Part shown: positions 45,535-53,415 of the stretch, piece after piece
How the letters are laid out: every line of letters starts with the position of its first letter
Position numbering within the stretch: position 1 is the stretch's first letter
Source: CG2-30-36-16 sp964372115
GTDB lineage: Bacteria > Bacteroidota > Ignavibacteria > Ignavibacteriales > Ignavibacteriaceae
Direction: 5' to 3'
DNA length: 64,000 bases
Assembly: GCA_964372115.1 (NCBI GenBank)
Contig: CAYJPN010000003.1
Location: 124,001-188,000 of the forward strand
Program-made: the position numbers and the translations under genes
The notes under the pieces: generated by a model
What the model was told of the DNA's origin: nothing
The model's database searches: none
What the model saw: the letters and a program-made list of their open reading frames with translations, nothing else

Positions 45535-45611
45535 AATTTTCTCTTGATAATTCAAATAATAACTTTAGAGGAGCCCTTTAGTTTTATTCAGATAAAAATT
45601 TTTCTATTTAT

Positions 45612-45905
45612 TCAAATCTTTTCTTTTATTCTCATCAGTAATAGCGGTGAATTGTTTCTGTAACTTTTTTCTATTTTTGTAAAAGTGGGAGCCCGTTTGT
45701 TGACCAATAAAAAATGCGCCGACCAGAAAATATAAGTATAAAAAGAAAAACCAATTTCACCGAAAATGCGCAAAAGAATTATAATTGGGACTGGGATATG
45801 AACTGCCCAAAACCACTGCAGCGAAAAATTTTTAACACCAGCCCTCCAATAACCGGAGGGAATATTAATAAAAAAAACGGCTAAGGTTATAATCGTTAGA
45901 TTCAT
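45612..45905 (-). CDS. Small multi-pass membrane protein, unknown function
   Basis: 97 residues, about three hydrophobic segments (TIITLAVFFINIPSGYWRAG, FWAVHIPVPIIILLRIFG, FSFYTYIFWSAHFLLVN) and a basic tail. The motif PSGYWRAGVKNFSLQWFWAVHIPVP looks conserved rather than random, supporting a real gene. It starts inside an AT minisatellite that also contains the stop of the upstream SDR gene, 16 bases away. Confidence 0.65.
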   Translation of the reverse strand: MNLTIITLAVFFINIPSGYWRAGVKNFSLQWFWAVHIPVPIIILLRIFGEIGFSFYTYIFWSAHFLLVNKRAPTFTKIEKSYRNNSPLLLMRIKEKI

Positions 45906-45935
45906 TTTTAATTTTTAATTTTTAATTTTTAATTC
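45904..45935. repeat. TTTTTAA minisatellite at a gene boundary
   Basis: About four 7-bp units (ATTTTTA) spanning the stop codon of the SDR gene and the ribosome-site region of the next gene on the minus strand. A change in unit number would alter the gene spacing. Confidence 0.7.
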
Positions 45936-46833
45936 TAAATCTTATTCCGGTTAACTGCTCAGAAACTTCCCACAATTTTGCGGCAATATTCTTATCGTGC
46001 GATAATTTATTCGACTCAACTTTTGTCGGATAACCACGCCATTCCTGCCAGCCATTCGGACCAAAATAATCTCCGTTCTTAGCGGTTTCGTCAATGGCTG
46101 CTCTAAGAGTCGGCAGCGCGCCTTGCCAGGTTTTCATAGCGAAAAATCCATTCATGAATACAAATAATTTGCTATGCCGTTGAAGATCGGTTGCTGTCCA
46201 TCCCGGATGAGCCGCTGTAACTTTCACATTGGTTTTGCTATTCGCAAGTCTTCTTTGCAATTCATAAGTAAAATAAAGATTTGAAATTTTGCTGTCTCCG
46301 TATGCGCGCCACGCTTTGTATTTTCTCTTTTCCCAATTCAAATCGGCGAAATTTAGATTGCCATATTTATGCGCGTTACTAGCAACATTAACTATTCGCG
46401 AATCTTTTGTGTTTTTTAATAGATCGATTAATAAACCGGTTAAAGCGAAATGACCGAGATGGTTTGTCCCGAATTGTAATTCAAATCCATCTTCGGTTTT
46501 TTCGTACGGCGGAATCATTACTCCGGCGTTGTTGATTAACAAATCCAATTTATCATAGTGTATTTTGAAAGCGTTGACGAAGGAGCGAATAGATTTCAAA
46601 TTTGCCAAATCCAACTCCATAACTTGCACGTCGGAATTTTTGTACTGTGCCTTGATTTTATTAAGAGCATTCTTCCCTTTTTCCAAATTTCTTACCGCAA
46701 TTATCACAGTTGCATTTTTACTTGCAAGTACACGGGCGGCTTCAAAACCAATTCCGCTGCTTGAACCTGTTACGATTATGACTTTTCCGTTTTGATCCGG
46801 AATGTTTTCCGTATCCCATTTTTGTTGTGCCAT
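45922..46833 (-). CDS. Short-chain dehydrogenase, retinol-dehydrogenase-like
   Basis: 303 residues, classical SDR. Cofactor motif VTGSSSGIGFEAAR (T-G-x-x-x-G-I-G), NNAGVM, catalytic Ser in RIVNVASNAHK and Y-x-x-x-K as YGDSKISNLY, where Tyr and Lys are in place. The pattern FGTNHLGHFALTGLLIDLL and AAHPGWTATDLQRH matches the retinol dehydrogenase/protochlorophyllide-reductase-like branch. Likely reduces a carbonyl in a lipophilic substrate. 42 bases after the MBL gene. Confidence 0.88.
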   Translation of the reverse strand: MAQQKWDTENIPDQNGKVIIVTGSSSGIGFEAARVLASKNATVIIAVRNLEKGKNALNKIKAQYKNSDVQVMELDLANLKSIRSFVNAFKIHYDKLDLLINNAGVMIPPYEKTEDGFELQFGTNHLGHFALTGLLIDLLKNTKDSRIVNVASNAHKYGNLNFADLNWEKRKYKAWRAYGDSKISNLYFTYELQRRLANSKTNVKVTAAHPGWTATDLQRHSKLFVFMNGFFAMKTWQGALPTLRAAIDETAKNGDYFGPNGWQEWRGYPTKVESNKLSHDKNIAAKLWEVSEQLTGIRFRIKN

Positions 46834-46875
46834 GTTAGTTCCTGCTTTATTTGATTTAATATTTTTTCTGGTTAG

Positions 46876-48009
46876 TTATTTATTTGTCATTACTTCTTTC
46901 CACCATTTTTTAGTTGGAATATTTGAATCATTCACTGTTGTTTCACCAACAATTGGAGTCGCGGTTTTTACTTCTGCCAATTCCGCCGCTTTGCTCAAAC
47001 GTTCCATCGGTTCGTACCATGAATGCAGTGAAAGATTGAACGTTCCCCAATGAATCGGGTGAAGAATTTTTCCTTTCAGATCGAGGTGCGCTTGCACTGT
47101 CTCCTCGGGATACATGTGAATATGGTGCCATTTTTCATTGTACGCGCCGCATTCGATGAACGTCATATCAAAATGTCCATATTTATCGCCGATCTTTTTA
47201 AATCCATCAAAGTAACCCGAGTCGCCGGTGAAATAAATTTTATGATTTAGCGTTTTAACCACAAATGAAGCCCATAAAGTCTCGTCGCGGTCGGTCAATC
47301 CGCGTCCCGAAAAATGTTGCGTCGGAGCAGCGGCAATCATAAAATTTTTGTCGATATAAATTTCATCCCACCAATCAAGTTCAGTTATTTTTGCGCGGGG
47401 AACGCCCCACTCTTCAAGCTGAGGACCCACAGCAAGCGGAACTATAAATCTTTTTGTTCTTCCGTTCAATAATTGAATCGAATATTTGTTGAGGTGATCG
47501 TAGTGATTGTGGGAGATCAAAACCAGATCAATTTCCGGCAGCAACTCAACATTCAATGGAACTTCGCCGTTAAATCTTGTTGGACCGAAAAACGAAACTT
47601 TTTTTTCAAAGACCGGATCAGTAATAATTTTGTATCCATCAATGTTAATCAAAAGTGAAGAATGCCCAAGCCAAGTAGCGTTTAATTGATTTTTACCTTC
47701 GCTGCTGAATTTTGACAAATCGACTTGCTGCCGCGGGAGACTGTCATTTGGCGTCCGCTGATCCCCGGTAAAAAGAAACTTCCATGCTGAACCAATAAAT
47801 TCTCCGGCAGATGGTTGTTTCCATTCGACCTGGTTCACAAATTTTCCATCTATGTACTGTGGGGAATTTTTTATTTTATTCATTTTACTATCCTCTAAAC
47901 TATATGTTGCTGACGAACAAGATTGATTGATAAACATTACTGCGGCGCTTATTAGCGATAGAATTACAAAATTTATTTTCATTATTTTTTTTACTTTTTT
48001 ACTTATCAT
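46876..48009 (-). CDS. MBL-fold metal-dependent hydrolase, lipoprotein (NAPE-PLD/UlaG-like)
   Basis: 377 residues. The N-terminus carries a hydrophobic stretch ending MFINQSCSS, a probable lipoprotein signal. Motifs of the metallo-beta-lactamase fold: NATWLGHSSLLINIDGYKIITDPVF, VLISHNHYDHLNKYS (H-x-H-x-D-H), PTQHFSGRG, FTGDSGYFDG (metal Asp) and HPIHWGTF. The pattern is that of NAPE-PLD-like phospholipid phosphodiesterases and UlaG relatives. An internal Met at residue 10 is an alternative start. A 16-bp palindrome sits 12 bases upstream. Confidence 0.85.
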   Translation of the reverse strand: MISKKVKKIMKINFVILSLISAAVMFINQSCSSATYSLEDSKMNKIKNSPQYIDGKFVNQVEWKQPSAGEFIGSAWKFLFTGDQRTPNDSLPRQQVDLSKFSSEGKNQLNATWLGHSSLLINIDGYKIITDPVFEKKVSFFGPTRFNGEVPLNVELLPEIDLVLISHNHYDHLNKYSIQLLNGRTKRFIVPLAVGPQLEEWGVPRAKITELDWWDEIYIDKNFMIAAAPTQHFSGRGLTDRDETLWASFVVKTLNHKIYFTGDSGYFDGFKKIGDKYGHFDMTFIECGAYNEKWHHIHMYPEETVQAHLDLKGKILHPIHWGTFNLSLHSWYEPMERLSKAAELAEVKTATPIVGETTVNDSNIPTKKWWKEVMTNK

Positions 48010-48020
48010 ATGATTTCTAT

Positions 48021-48036
48021 AAATGAATATTCATTT
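48021..48036. promoter_or_regulatory. Perfect 16-bp palindrome, likely TetR operator (site 1)
   Basis: AAATGAATATTCATTT, between the TetR gene stop and the MBL-fold gene start. It shares AAATGA-N4-TCATT with the site at 48640-48655. Confidence 0.6.
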
Positions 48037-48055
48037 AGTTACTAGATAAAAATTT

Positions 48056-48628
48056 TTAGAGTTTTATAGCGTCCCAAGCCAAGGTAAAGGCTTGTTCAAT
48101 GTTATCTTTGGTTAAATCAAGAGACTTGCACAGTTTTGGATTTGACAATATCATCATCGGATAAAAAACGAAAGCCGCAAGCATGTCATGGGGGACATTT
48201 TTAATCACTTTCTGCTCAATTCCTTTCTGCAAAACTAATAACATCGGTTCAAAGTGTTTTTCAACTTTCGCATAATCTACAAGATCGGAAAAAGGAGAAC
48301 TTGAAAATTGATCGGCATATTGAAAATATTCTACGTTTTTCGAAACAAATTCAAAGCCATTCAGCCAAAAAGTTTTGAAAACATCCCTAAAAGGTTTGGA
48401 GTCGTCAAAGTTTTTTAGGAGCGCCGCACTCAATTTTTGTTTGATTTCCACATAAGTTGAAACGAGAAGGTCTTCTTTATTCTTATAATAAATATAGATT
48501 GTTGCAGGTGAAACATTCGCTTCTTTTGCAATTTTTGCAACTGAACTGGAGACAAATCCAATTTTATTAACGAGTTTAACCGTTGCTTGAATTATAGCTT
48601 CTTGTTTGAATTCATCTTTATTTCTCAT
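48056..48628 (-). CDS. TetR/AcrR-family transcriptional regulator
   Basis: 190 residues. N-terminal HTH: EAIIQATVKLVNKIGFVSSS, then VAKIAKEANVSPATIYIYYKNKEDL (recognition helix SPATIYIYYKNK), the TetR_N pattern. The C-terminal ligand domain is variable, as usual. It is the first gene of a minus-strand group with the MBL, SDR, small membrane and NAD-binding genes, and palindromes of the same half-site flank it on both sides, so autorepression and control of the MBL gene are likely. Confidence 0.9.
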   Translation of the reverse strand: MRNKDEFKQEAIIQATVKLVNKIGFVSSSVAKIAKEANVSPATIYIYYKNKEDLLVSTYVEIKQKLSAALLKNFDDSKPFRDVFKTFWLNGFEFVSKNVEYFQYADQFSSSPFSDLVDYAKVEKHFEPMLLVLQKGIEQKVIKNVPHDMLAAFVFYPMMILSNPKLCKSLDLTKDNIEQAFTLAWDAIKL

Positions 48629-48639
48629 AGTTCAAAAAT

Positions 48640-48655
48640 AAATGATCGTTCATTA
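48640..48655. promoter_or_regulatory. 16-bp near-palindrome, likely TetR operator (site 2)
   Basis: AAATGATCGTTCATTA lies 12 bases upstream of the TetR start codon. The half-sites AATGA/TCATT match site 1. Beyond it, 48656-48928 is AT-rich, contains no gene I can support and probably holds the promoter of the gene at 48929. Confidence 0.6.
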
Positions 48656-48928
48656 ATTGTCAAGTTTTTATTATTAAAACATGAAAAACCATAATTTAGA
48701 TTTCCGAACTATTTTCCCCACCGTTGGCTTTTAACAAAACGTGTAAATTTATACAAATGTAAAAATAGGAAACGTACGTTTTCTAAAATGTGATTAAAAT
48801 ATTTTTTAGTCGACTTCTTTTGCTGCAATAACTTATATTTGAAGTAAGATATACAAATACTTTTTATTCATAAAATTGAATTGGAATTACTTTTAAATCG
48901 AATTGATAATTTAAAAGAATAATCAATT

Positions 48929-49717
48929 ATGAAAGCAGAAAAAGAAAAACTTTTAAAGCTCGCGGCAAATCCAAATAATATTGCAGGTATTTACAATTAC
49001 TGCGATAACTGGTGTGAAAACTGCGCTTTCACAAAACGCTGTTTCCAATTTTTGATGAATAAAGAAGACGTATCAACCGACAACAATTTTTCAAATAAAG
49101 AAAAATTGTGGGACGATATAAAGAACTCTTTAAACATGGCGGTTGAATTAATTGATGATTTGGCAGAACAAATGAAAATCGATTTAAATGATTCAAACCA
49201 TGAGGAGTACAAAAACCATCACAGAAAAAAAAATGAAGAATTGATAAAAAACCCTTTGGTAACAAGAGGGTTTATGTATTCCCGTCTTGTTCAAAAATGG
49301 TTTGATAAAAACAACTATTTGTTTTTGGATAAAGGAAGGGAGATGGAAAAATTTGCTTCATTTGGGTTTGATAAAAAAAGTGTTGAAGATCATTTGTATA
49401 AACTTCAGGACATTTTAGAAAATATTTTTCGTTATCAGTATTTTATTCCTGCAAAGATATCGCGTGCAGTGGGGGCGATAGATATTGAAATTGAAAACCC
49501 GCAAAAGAATTTACCAAAAGATTCGGATGGTTCGGCAAAAATTGCTTTAATTACTATTCATAAATCTATTGATGCCTGGGCGGAGTTGAATAAAATATTT
49601 CCCCAAAAGGAAGATGAGATTCTCGAAATATTAGTTTTATTAAAAAAATTGTTAAATGAAACAAACAAAATATTTCCGAATGCAATGTCGTTTATTCGTC
49701 CGGGTTTCGACGAGTAA
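48929..49717 (+). CDS. Conserved-looking protein with N-terminal Cys cluster
   Basis: 262 residues, no signal peptide or membrane helix. Residues about 20-39 hold five cysteines, YNYCDNWCENCAFTKRCFQF (C-x3-C-x2-C-x5-C spacing), which could bind zinc or an iron-sulfur cluster. The rest is helical and acidic/basic (LNMAVELIDDLAEQMKIDLND, EILEILVLLKKLLNETNKIFP). I do not recognise the family. It stands alone. Confidence 0.75.
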   Translation: MKAEKEKLLKLAANPNNIAGIYNYCDNWCENCAFTKRCFQFLMNKEDVSTDNNFSNKEKLWDDIKNSLNMAVELIDDLAEQMKIDLNDSNHEEYKNHHRKKNEELIKNPLVTRGFMYSRLVQKWFDKNNYLFLDKGREMEKFASFGFDKKSVEDHLYKLQDILENIFRYQYFIPAKISRAVGAIDIEIENPQKNLPKDSDGSAKIALITIHKSIDAWAELNKIFPQKEDEILEILVLLKKLLNETNKIFPNAMSFIRPGFDE

Positions 49718-49802
49718 TTGCCGCAATTTTAATATTGATGTTACTTGTTTACTTCTTCATAAAAAATTACCCTGCTTCTCATACTGTTTCTAAACAATAT
49801 TT

Positions 49803-51494
49803 TTACTTATGCATCGAAATCAATTTATTTTTCGCGCCGGCAACTTGCTGAAAAACGCGCATGATGTTGCCGCCAAGAATTTTACCAATTTCTTCCTGCG
49901 TATAACCACGGTTAAATAACTCCAAAGTCAGATTCGGATATTTCGAAATATCTTCAAGTCCAACAACGGTATTATTTCCAATCCCATCGAAATCGGAACC
50001 AACAGCCACGTGATCAATTCCAACAAGATTAACTATATAATCGATATGATCCACAACTTTTGAAACCCCTACAGAACCATTACTCGCAAGAAACGGCGGA
50101 TAAAAAACAATACCCACCACACCACCGCTATTAGCTATCGCTGTTATTTGATTGTCATACAAATTTCTATAATGATTCCTAAGTGCGCGGGCGCCGGAAT
50201 GTGTTGCAATAATAGGGTTAGTAGTAATGCTTAAAATATCTTCAATTGTTCTTATCCCCGTATGGGAAACATCAATCATTACGCCGAGAGAATCGAGTGT
50301 ACGGATTACTGTCCTGCCAAATTCACTCAACCCCACGGTTGTAGAACGTGAGTCTTGTGCTGAGACAGCCCACGCGGTGCTATTATTCCACGTAATTGTT
50401 AAATACCGCATACCGGCGTTGTAAAGAGAAATTAATTTTCCAAGATCATCCTCAATTGCGTGTCCCCCCTCAACCGCAAGAATGGCGGCAATTTTGTTTT
50501 GATTATTTAAAGCAGCAACTTCATCGGCTGTTCTTGCCTGCCCGATTTTTGTAGAGTCAAGCGATAGTTCTGAATAAAAACGATTAACCATAGACATCGC
50601 ATAATTAAATGCGTCAGTTCCATGTGAGGAGGGATCTACCCATACCGCAAAAAATTGCGCATCAACCCCGCCGAGATTCATCCTTGGAATATCTGTATGA
50701 TTATATGTATGAAAATCTGTTATGTGATATGCCGTATCCTGCATAATTATCTCAAGTATATCGTTGTGCAAATCAACAAGCCTGCAGTACGAATGAATTG
50801 TTTCAATCGAAAATTCGAAATGAGTATCACCGGAAATTGTGGTATCAACCACGAACGGCATGTATGCAAATTTTGAAGTGCGTATCCGAACATCGATTGT
50901 ATTAGTGATTTTATTTATATTCTTACTGCTTTGCGCCGTTCCATTACCAGCATAAAATCTTGATAACCCGGAACCAAAACCTCCATCAAGTAAAATCATT
51001 TTTTTTGTAAAAGATTTTTCTTTGGTTTTTACATTAAAAAAGTAAACTCCGGCGCTGCCCCGTGCTTTCCAATCAATTGAATAATAACCAGTGGTTAAAT
51101 ACTCCTGGTAACTATCAACTATTTCTCCAAGTGTATTAAAAATTGTCACTTTAACATTGCCCGACTGTGGTACGGTTAAATTAATTTTTGTAGACGGATT
51201 AAAAGGGTTGGGGAAATTTTGAGAAACAAAAAAATCGCCAGGGGAAGAAGCAGGTTGCGAAAACGACGTTACGGAAAAATTATACTGCCAGTTGCCATCA
51301 GCATCTGTATAAGTCGAATCAGAAATTCCGTTTAATGCATCACTGATATATACAGTTACCGAAGGCAAATTTTCCCCGGTAACCTTATCGGTAATATTAC
51401 CGTCAAAATGTATAAAACTGTTTTGAGCTAAAGTAATTGCAGGTAATAAAAAAAGAATGGTACAGATTGAAATAGAGTAGGAAAGGCGCTTCAT
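49803..51494 (-). CDS. Secreted M19 (membrane-type) dipeptidase with internal sorting-like module
   Basis: 563 residues. Signal peptide (1-23), a small carboxypeptidase-regulatory beta domain (about 28-75), then a PNPFNPST secretion-type module at residues 93-170 (QNFPNPFNPST, GVYFFNVKT, KKMILLDGG). The M19 dipeptidase follows from about 238, with DLHND (D-x-H-x-D), AVEGGHAI (metal Glu), IDVSHTG and ATHSGAR (the two His) and VAVGSDFDGIGN. M19 enzymes hydrolyse dipeptides with two zinc ions. The module order is unusual; the family elsewhere has the sorting domain at the C-terminus or none. Confidence 0.88.
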   Translation of the reverse strand: MKRLSYSISICTILFLLPAITLAQNSFIHFDGNITDKVTGENLPSVTVYISDALNGISDSTYTDADGNWQYNFSVTSFSQPASSPGDFFVSQNFPNPFNPSTKINLTVPQSGNVKVTIFNTLGEIVDSYQEYLTTGYYSIDWKARGSAGVYFFNVKTKEKSFTKKMILLDGGFGSGLSRFYAGNGTAQSSKNINKITNTIDVRIRTSKFAYMPFVVDTTISGDTHFEFSIETIHSYCRLVDLHNDILEIIMQDTAYHITDFHTYNHTDIPRMNLGGVDAQFFAVWVDPSSHGTDAFNYAMSMVNRFYSELSLDSTKIGQARTADEVAALNNQNKIAAILAVEGGHAIEDDLGKLISLYNAGMRYLTITWNNSTAWAVSAQDSRSTTVGLSEFGRTVIRTLDSLGVMIDVSHTGIRTIEDILSITTNPIIATHSGARALRNHYRNLYDNQITAIANSGGVVGIVFYPPFLASNGSVGVSKVVDHIDYIVNLVGIDHVAVGSDFDGIGNNTVVGLEDISKYPNLTLELFNRGYTQEEIGKILGGNIMRVFQQVAGAKNKLISMHK

Positions 51495-51894
51495 ATTATA
51501 ACCGTATTAATTCGAAATTTTATTTTCTTTTTATGGCAAATTATGTATAAAAGCAGCAAACCAAAAACACAAAAAAAGAATTATCACTCTTCTAATTTTA
51601 ATAAACAAAAATTACGTTCTATTAGAAAAGAATTTTATTTCGCCGCTTGCTATAAAAAAACTATAAATTCTTTCCATTTGCCATAAGCCGGTTTGTTCTA
51701 TCCAGATCGGTTTGTATCGACCAGGGCTTTTTTCTAATAATATCCATTTCTTTTGCATCAATGTATTGAAATACAGGAAAATGTCCTTTTGGGGGCAAGT
51801 AAAAAAATTGTTTAATTAAAAATAAGTGTTATGCGGACGAATGATTTTTTGTAAAAATTTTATTTGAGTTCTAACTGTTCGGTCAATATACATT
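51495..51894. other. 400-bp intergenic stretch, one possible gene remnant
   Basis: AT-rich sequence between two minus-strand genes. Apart from a short coding-like frame at 51661-51798, I see no gene, RNA or strong terminator. Confidence 0.5.
51661..51798 (-). pseudogene. Possible short ORF or gene remnant
   Basis: The minus-strand frame from a TTG at 51798 reads LPPKGHFPVFQYIDAKEMD, IIRKKPWSIQTDLDRTN and RLMANGKNL then stop: balanced, protein-like composition, 45 residues. The same frame stays open another 10 codons upstream without a start codon. No ribosome site. It is either a remnant of a larger gene or a chance frame. Confidence 0.25.
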
Positions 51895-53310
51895 TCATTG
51901 AGGCGCTGCTGAATCATCCGTCTTATTTGGTTCATCCTCAATGGGAAGTGTTACCGAAAAACAAGTGCCCGGTCTAGTTTCGGTGCCTGTTTTGGAAGGA
52001 CTTTCTAAACTGATACTTCCTTTGTGTTTTTCTACAATTTGTTTTACTACGGAAAGCCCCAGACCTGCTCCCTCATAATTTCGCTCTTTTATATTTGAAG
52101 CACGATAAAAATCCATAAATATTTTTTGCTGGTCTTTTTCAGGTACGCCAATTCCGTTGTCGCAAACTTCAATATTTAAAAAATCTCTATCAGCAGAAAC
52201 AACGACATCAATTCTGCCTCCGGTGCCAACATATTTTACAGCGTTTCCAATGAGGTTTGACATAGCAATTTCTATCAAAAAGTGATCACCCTTGAAAACA
52301 TTTTTAACATCTCTTTTATCATGGAAACGGAGAGTGATGTTTTTTGCTTCAACATTCACCCGGTGTTTTTTTATTAAATCCTTTATTATTTTCTCAATTT
52401 GTATATCTTCAGTTCGTATATCTTCTAACAGACGCATCTGCGAAATTTTTAAAACCTGGTTTATCATTTCAATTGCTTCATCTGTACGGATTTTTGCTCG
52501 TATAAGTTTTACTTCAATCTTCTCATCCACCGGACCCAAAAACTTTTGCAGCACTAAATCGAGAAAAGAATGAACTGCCGCGATCGGTGTTTTAATTTCG
52601 TGAACAATACCCATAATATATTTTTGTTTTTCTTCTTCGGCATTTTTAAGTTTTGCTATAGTCTCAACAAGGTCCTGTTCCATTTGGTAAAGTTGTTTTG
52701 CTATCCGGTTTGCAAGAAGCACACTGGTAAGCATTACAAAAGCAAAAATTGAAATAACAGCAGCGATATAATTAAAATTATTGTACAGATTGAACTCGGT
52801 TAAGCCTGTAAGTTGGTAATGCGGAAGGACCCCGGCATAAATGGCAAACACAAGAATCGAAAAAGTTAGTATTGTCAATACAGCCATCGCTAAAACAACC
52901 AGGCCCGGAAGAATGAGACTACCGATAATCATATGAAATACAAAAAGCATATAAAGCGGCGTTTCTACACCACCTGTAAAATAAACAAGCAGCATAAGCG
53001 TCGTTAAATCGAGTAACATCTGTAACAGACTGAAGTGCAGCGGGTTAAAAGAACCGGGTGTATTTTTTAATTTTCTACGTACAGAATGAAGAATTATATT
53101 ATAAAAAAGAATAATCCCGGTAATAACAAATATCATTGTCTGCTGACCCGGGCTAAACTTAAAACCGAGTAAAAATTCGGCGGCGAGCACAAGCGCTGTA
53201 AGCATAGCTACCGCACTGTATCGCAGCCGGATAAACCAGAGGTTGCGCCTTCTTATTGCATCCCAGAAAGCATCGTAATGATGAGCCCAGGAGGGGACCA
53301 AAGAAATCAT
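51895..53310 (-). CDS. Membrane sensor histidine kinase
   Basis: 471 residues: about six membrane helices in residues 35-205 (for example AVAMLTALVLAAEFLLGF, MIFVITGIILFYNIIL, LFVFHMIIGSLILPGLVVLAM, VISIFAFVMLTSVLLA), a short coiled linker, a HisKA domain with the phospho-acceptor His in IMGIVHEIKTPIAAVHSFL, and a HATPase with NLIGNAVKYV (N box), DNGIGVPE (G1) and GAGLGLSVVK (G2). No response regulator is adjacent and it lies just past the terminator of the hydrogenase operon, so its partner is elsewhere. Confidence 0.92.
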   Translation of the reverse strand: MISLVPSWAHHYDAFWDAIRRRNLWFIRLRYSAVAMLTALVLAAEFLLGFKFSPGQQTMIFVITGIILFYNIILHSVRRKLKNTPGSFNPLHFSLLQMLLDLTTLMLLVYFTGGVETPLYMLFVFHMIIGSLILPGLVVLAMAVLTILTFSILVFAIYAGVLPHYQLTGLTEFNLYNNFNYIAAVISIFAFVMLTSVLLANRIAKQLYQMEQDLVETIAKLKNAEEEKQKYIMGIVHEIKTPIAAVHSFLDLVLQKFLGPVDEKIEVKLIRAKIRTDEAIEMINQVLKISQMRLLEDIRTEDIQIEKIIKDLIKKHRVNVEAKNITLRFHDKRDVKNVFKGDHFLIEIAMSNLIGNAVKYVGTGGRIDVVVSADRDFLNIEVCDNGIGVPEKDQQKIFMDFYRASNIKERNYEGAGLGLSVVKQIVEKHKGSISLESPSKTGTETRPGTCFSVTLPIEDEPNKTDDSAAPQ

Positions 53311-53374
53311 TCAGTCGTCCTTACTCAAAAATTAAATAAAACAACATTCGCATTGGAAGATAATAATCTTTTGT

Positions 53375-53409
53375 AAAAAAAAGGGCTCCTCAAAAAAAAA
53401 GAGGAGCCC
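53375..53409 (-). terminator. Terminator of the hydrogenase operon
   Basis: A perfect 9-bp stem GGGCTCCTC / GAGGAGCCC (53383-53391 with 53401-53409) has a loop of nine A/T bases. On the minus strand it is followed by eight or more T residues (53375-53382). It begins 6 bases after the hydA stop. Confidence 0.92.
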
Positions 53410-53415
53410 GCTAAT

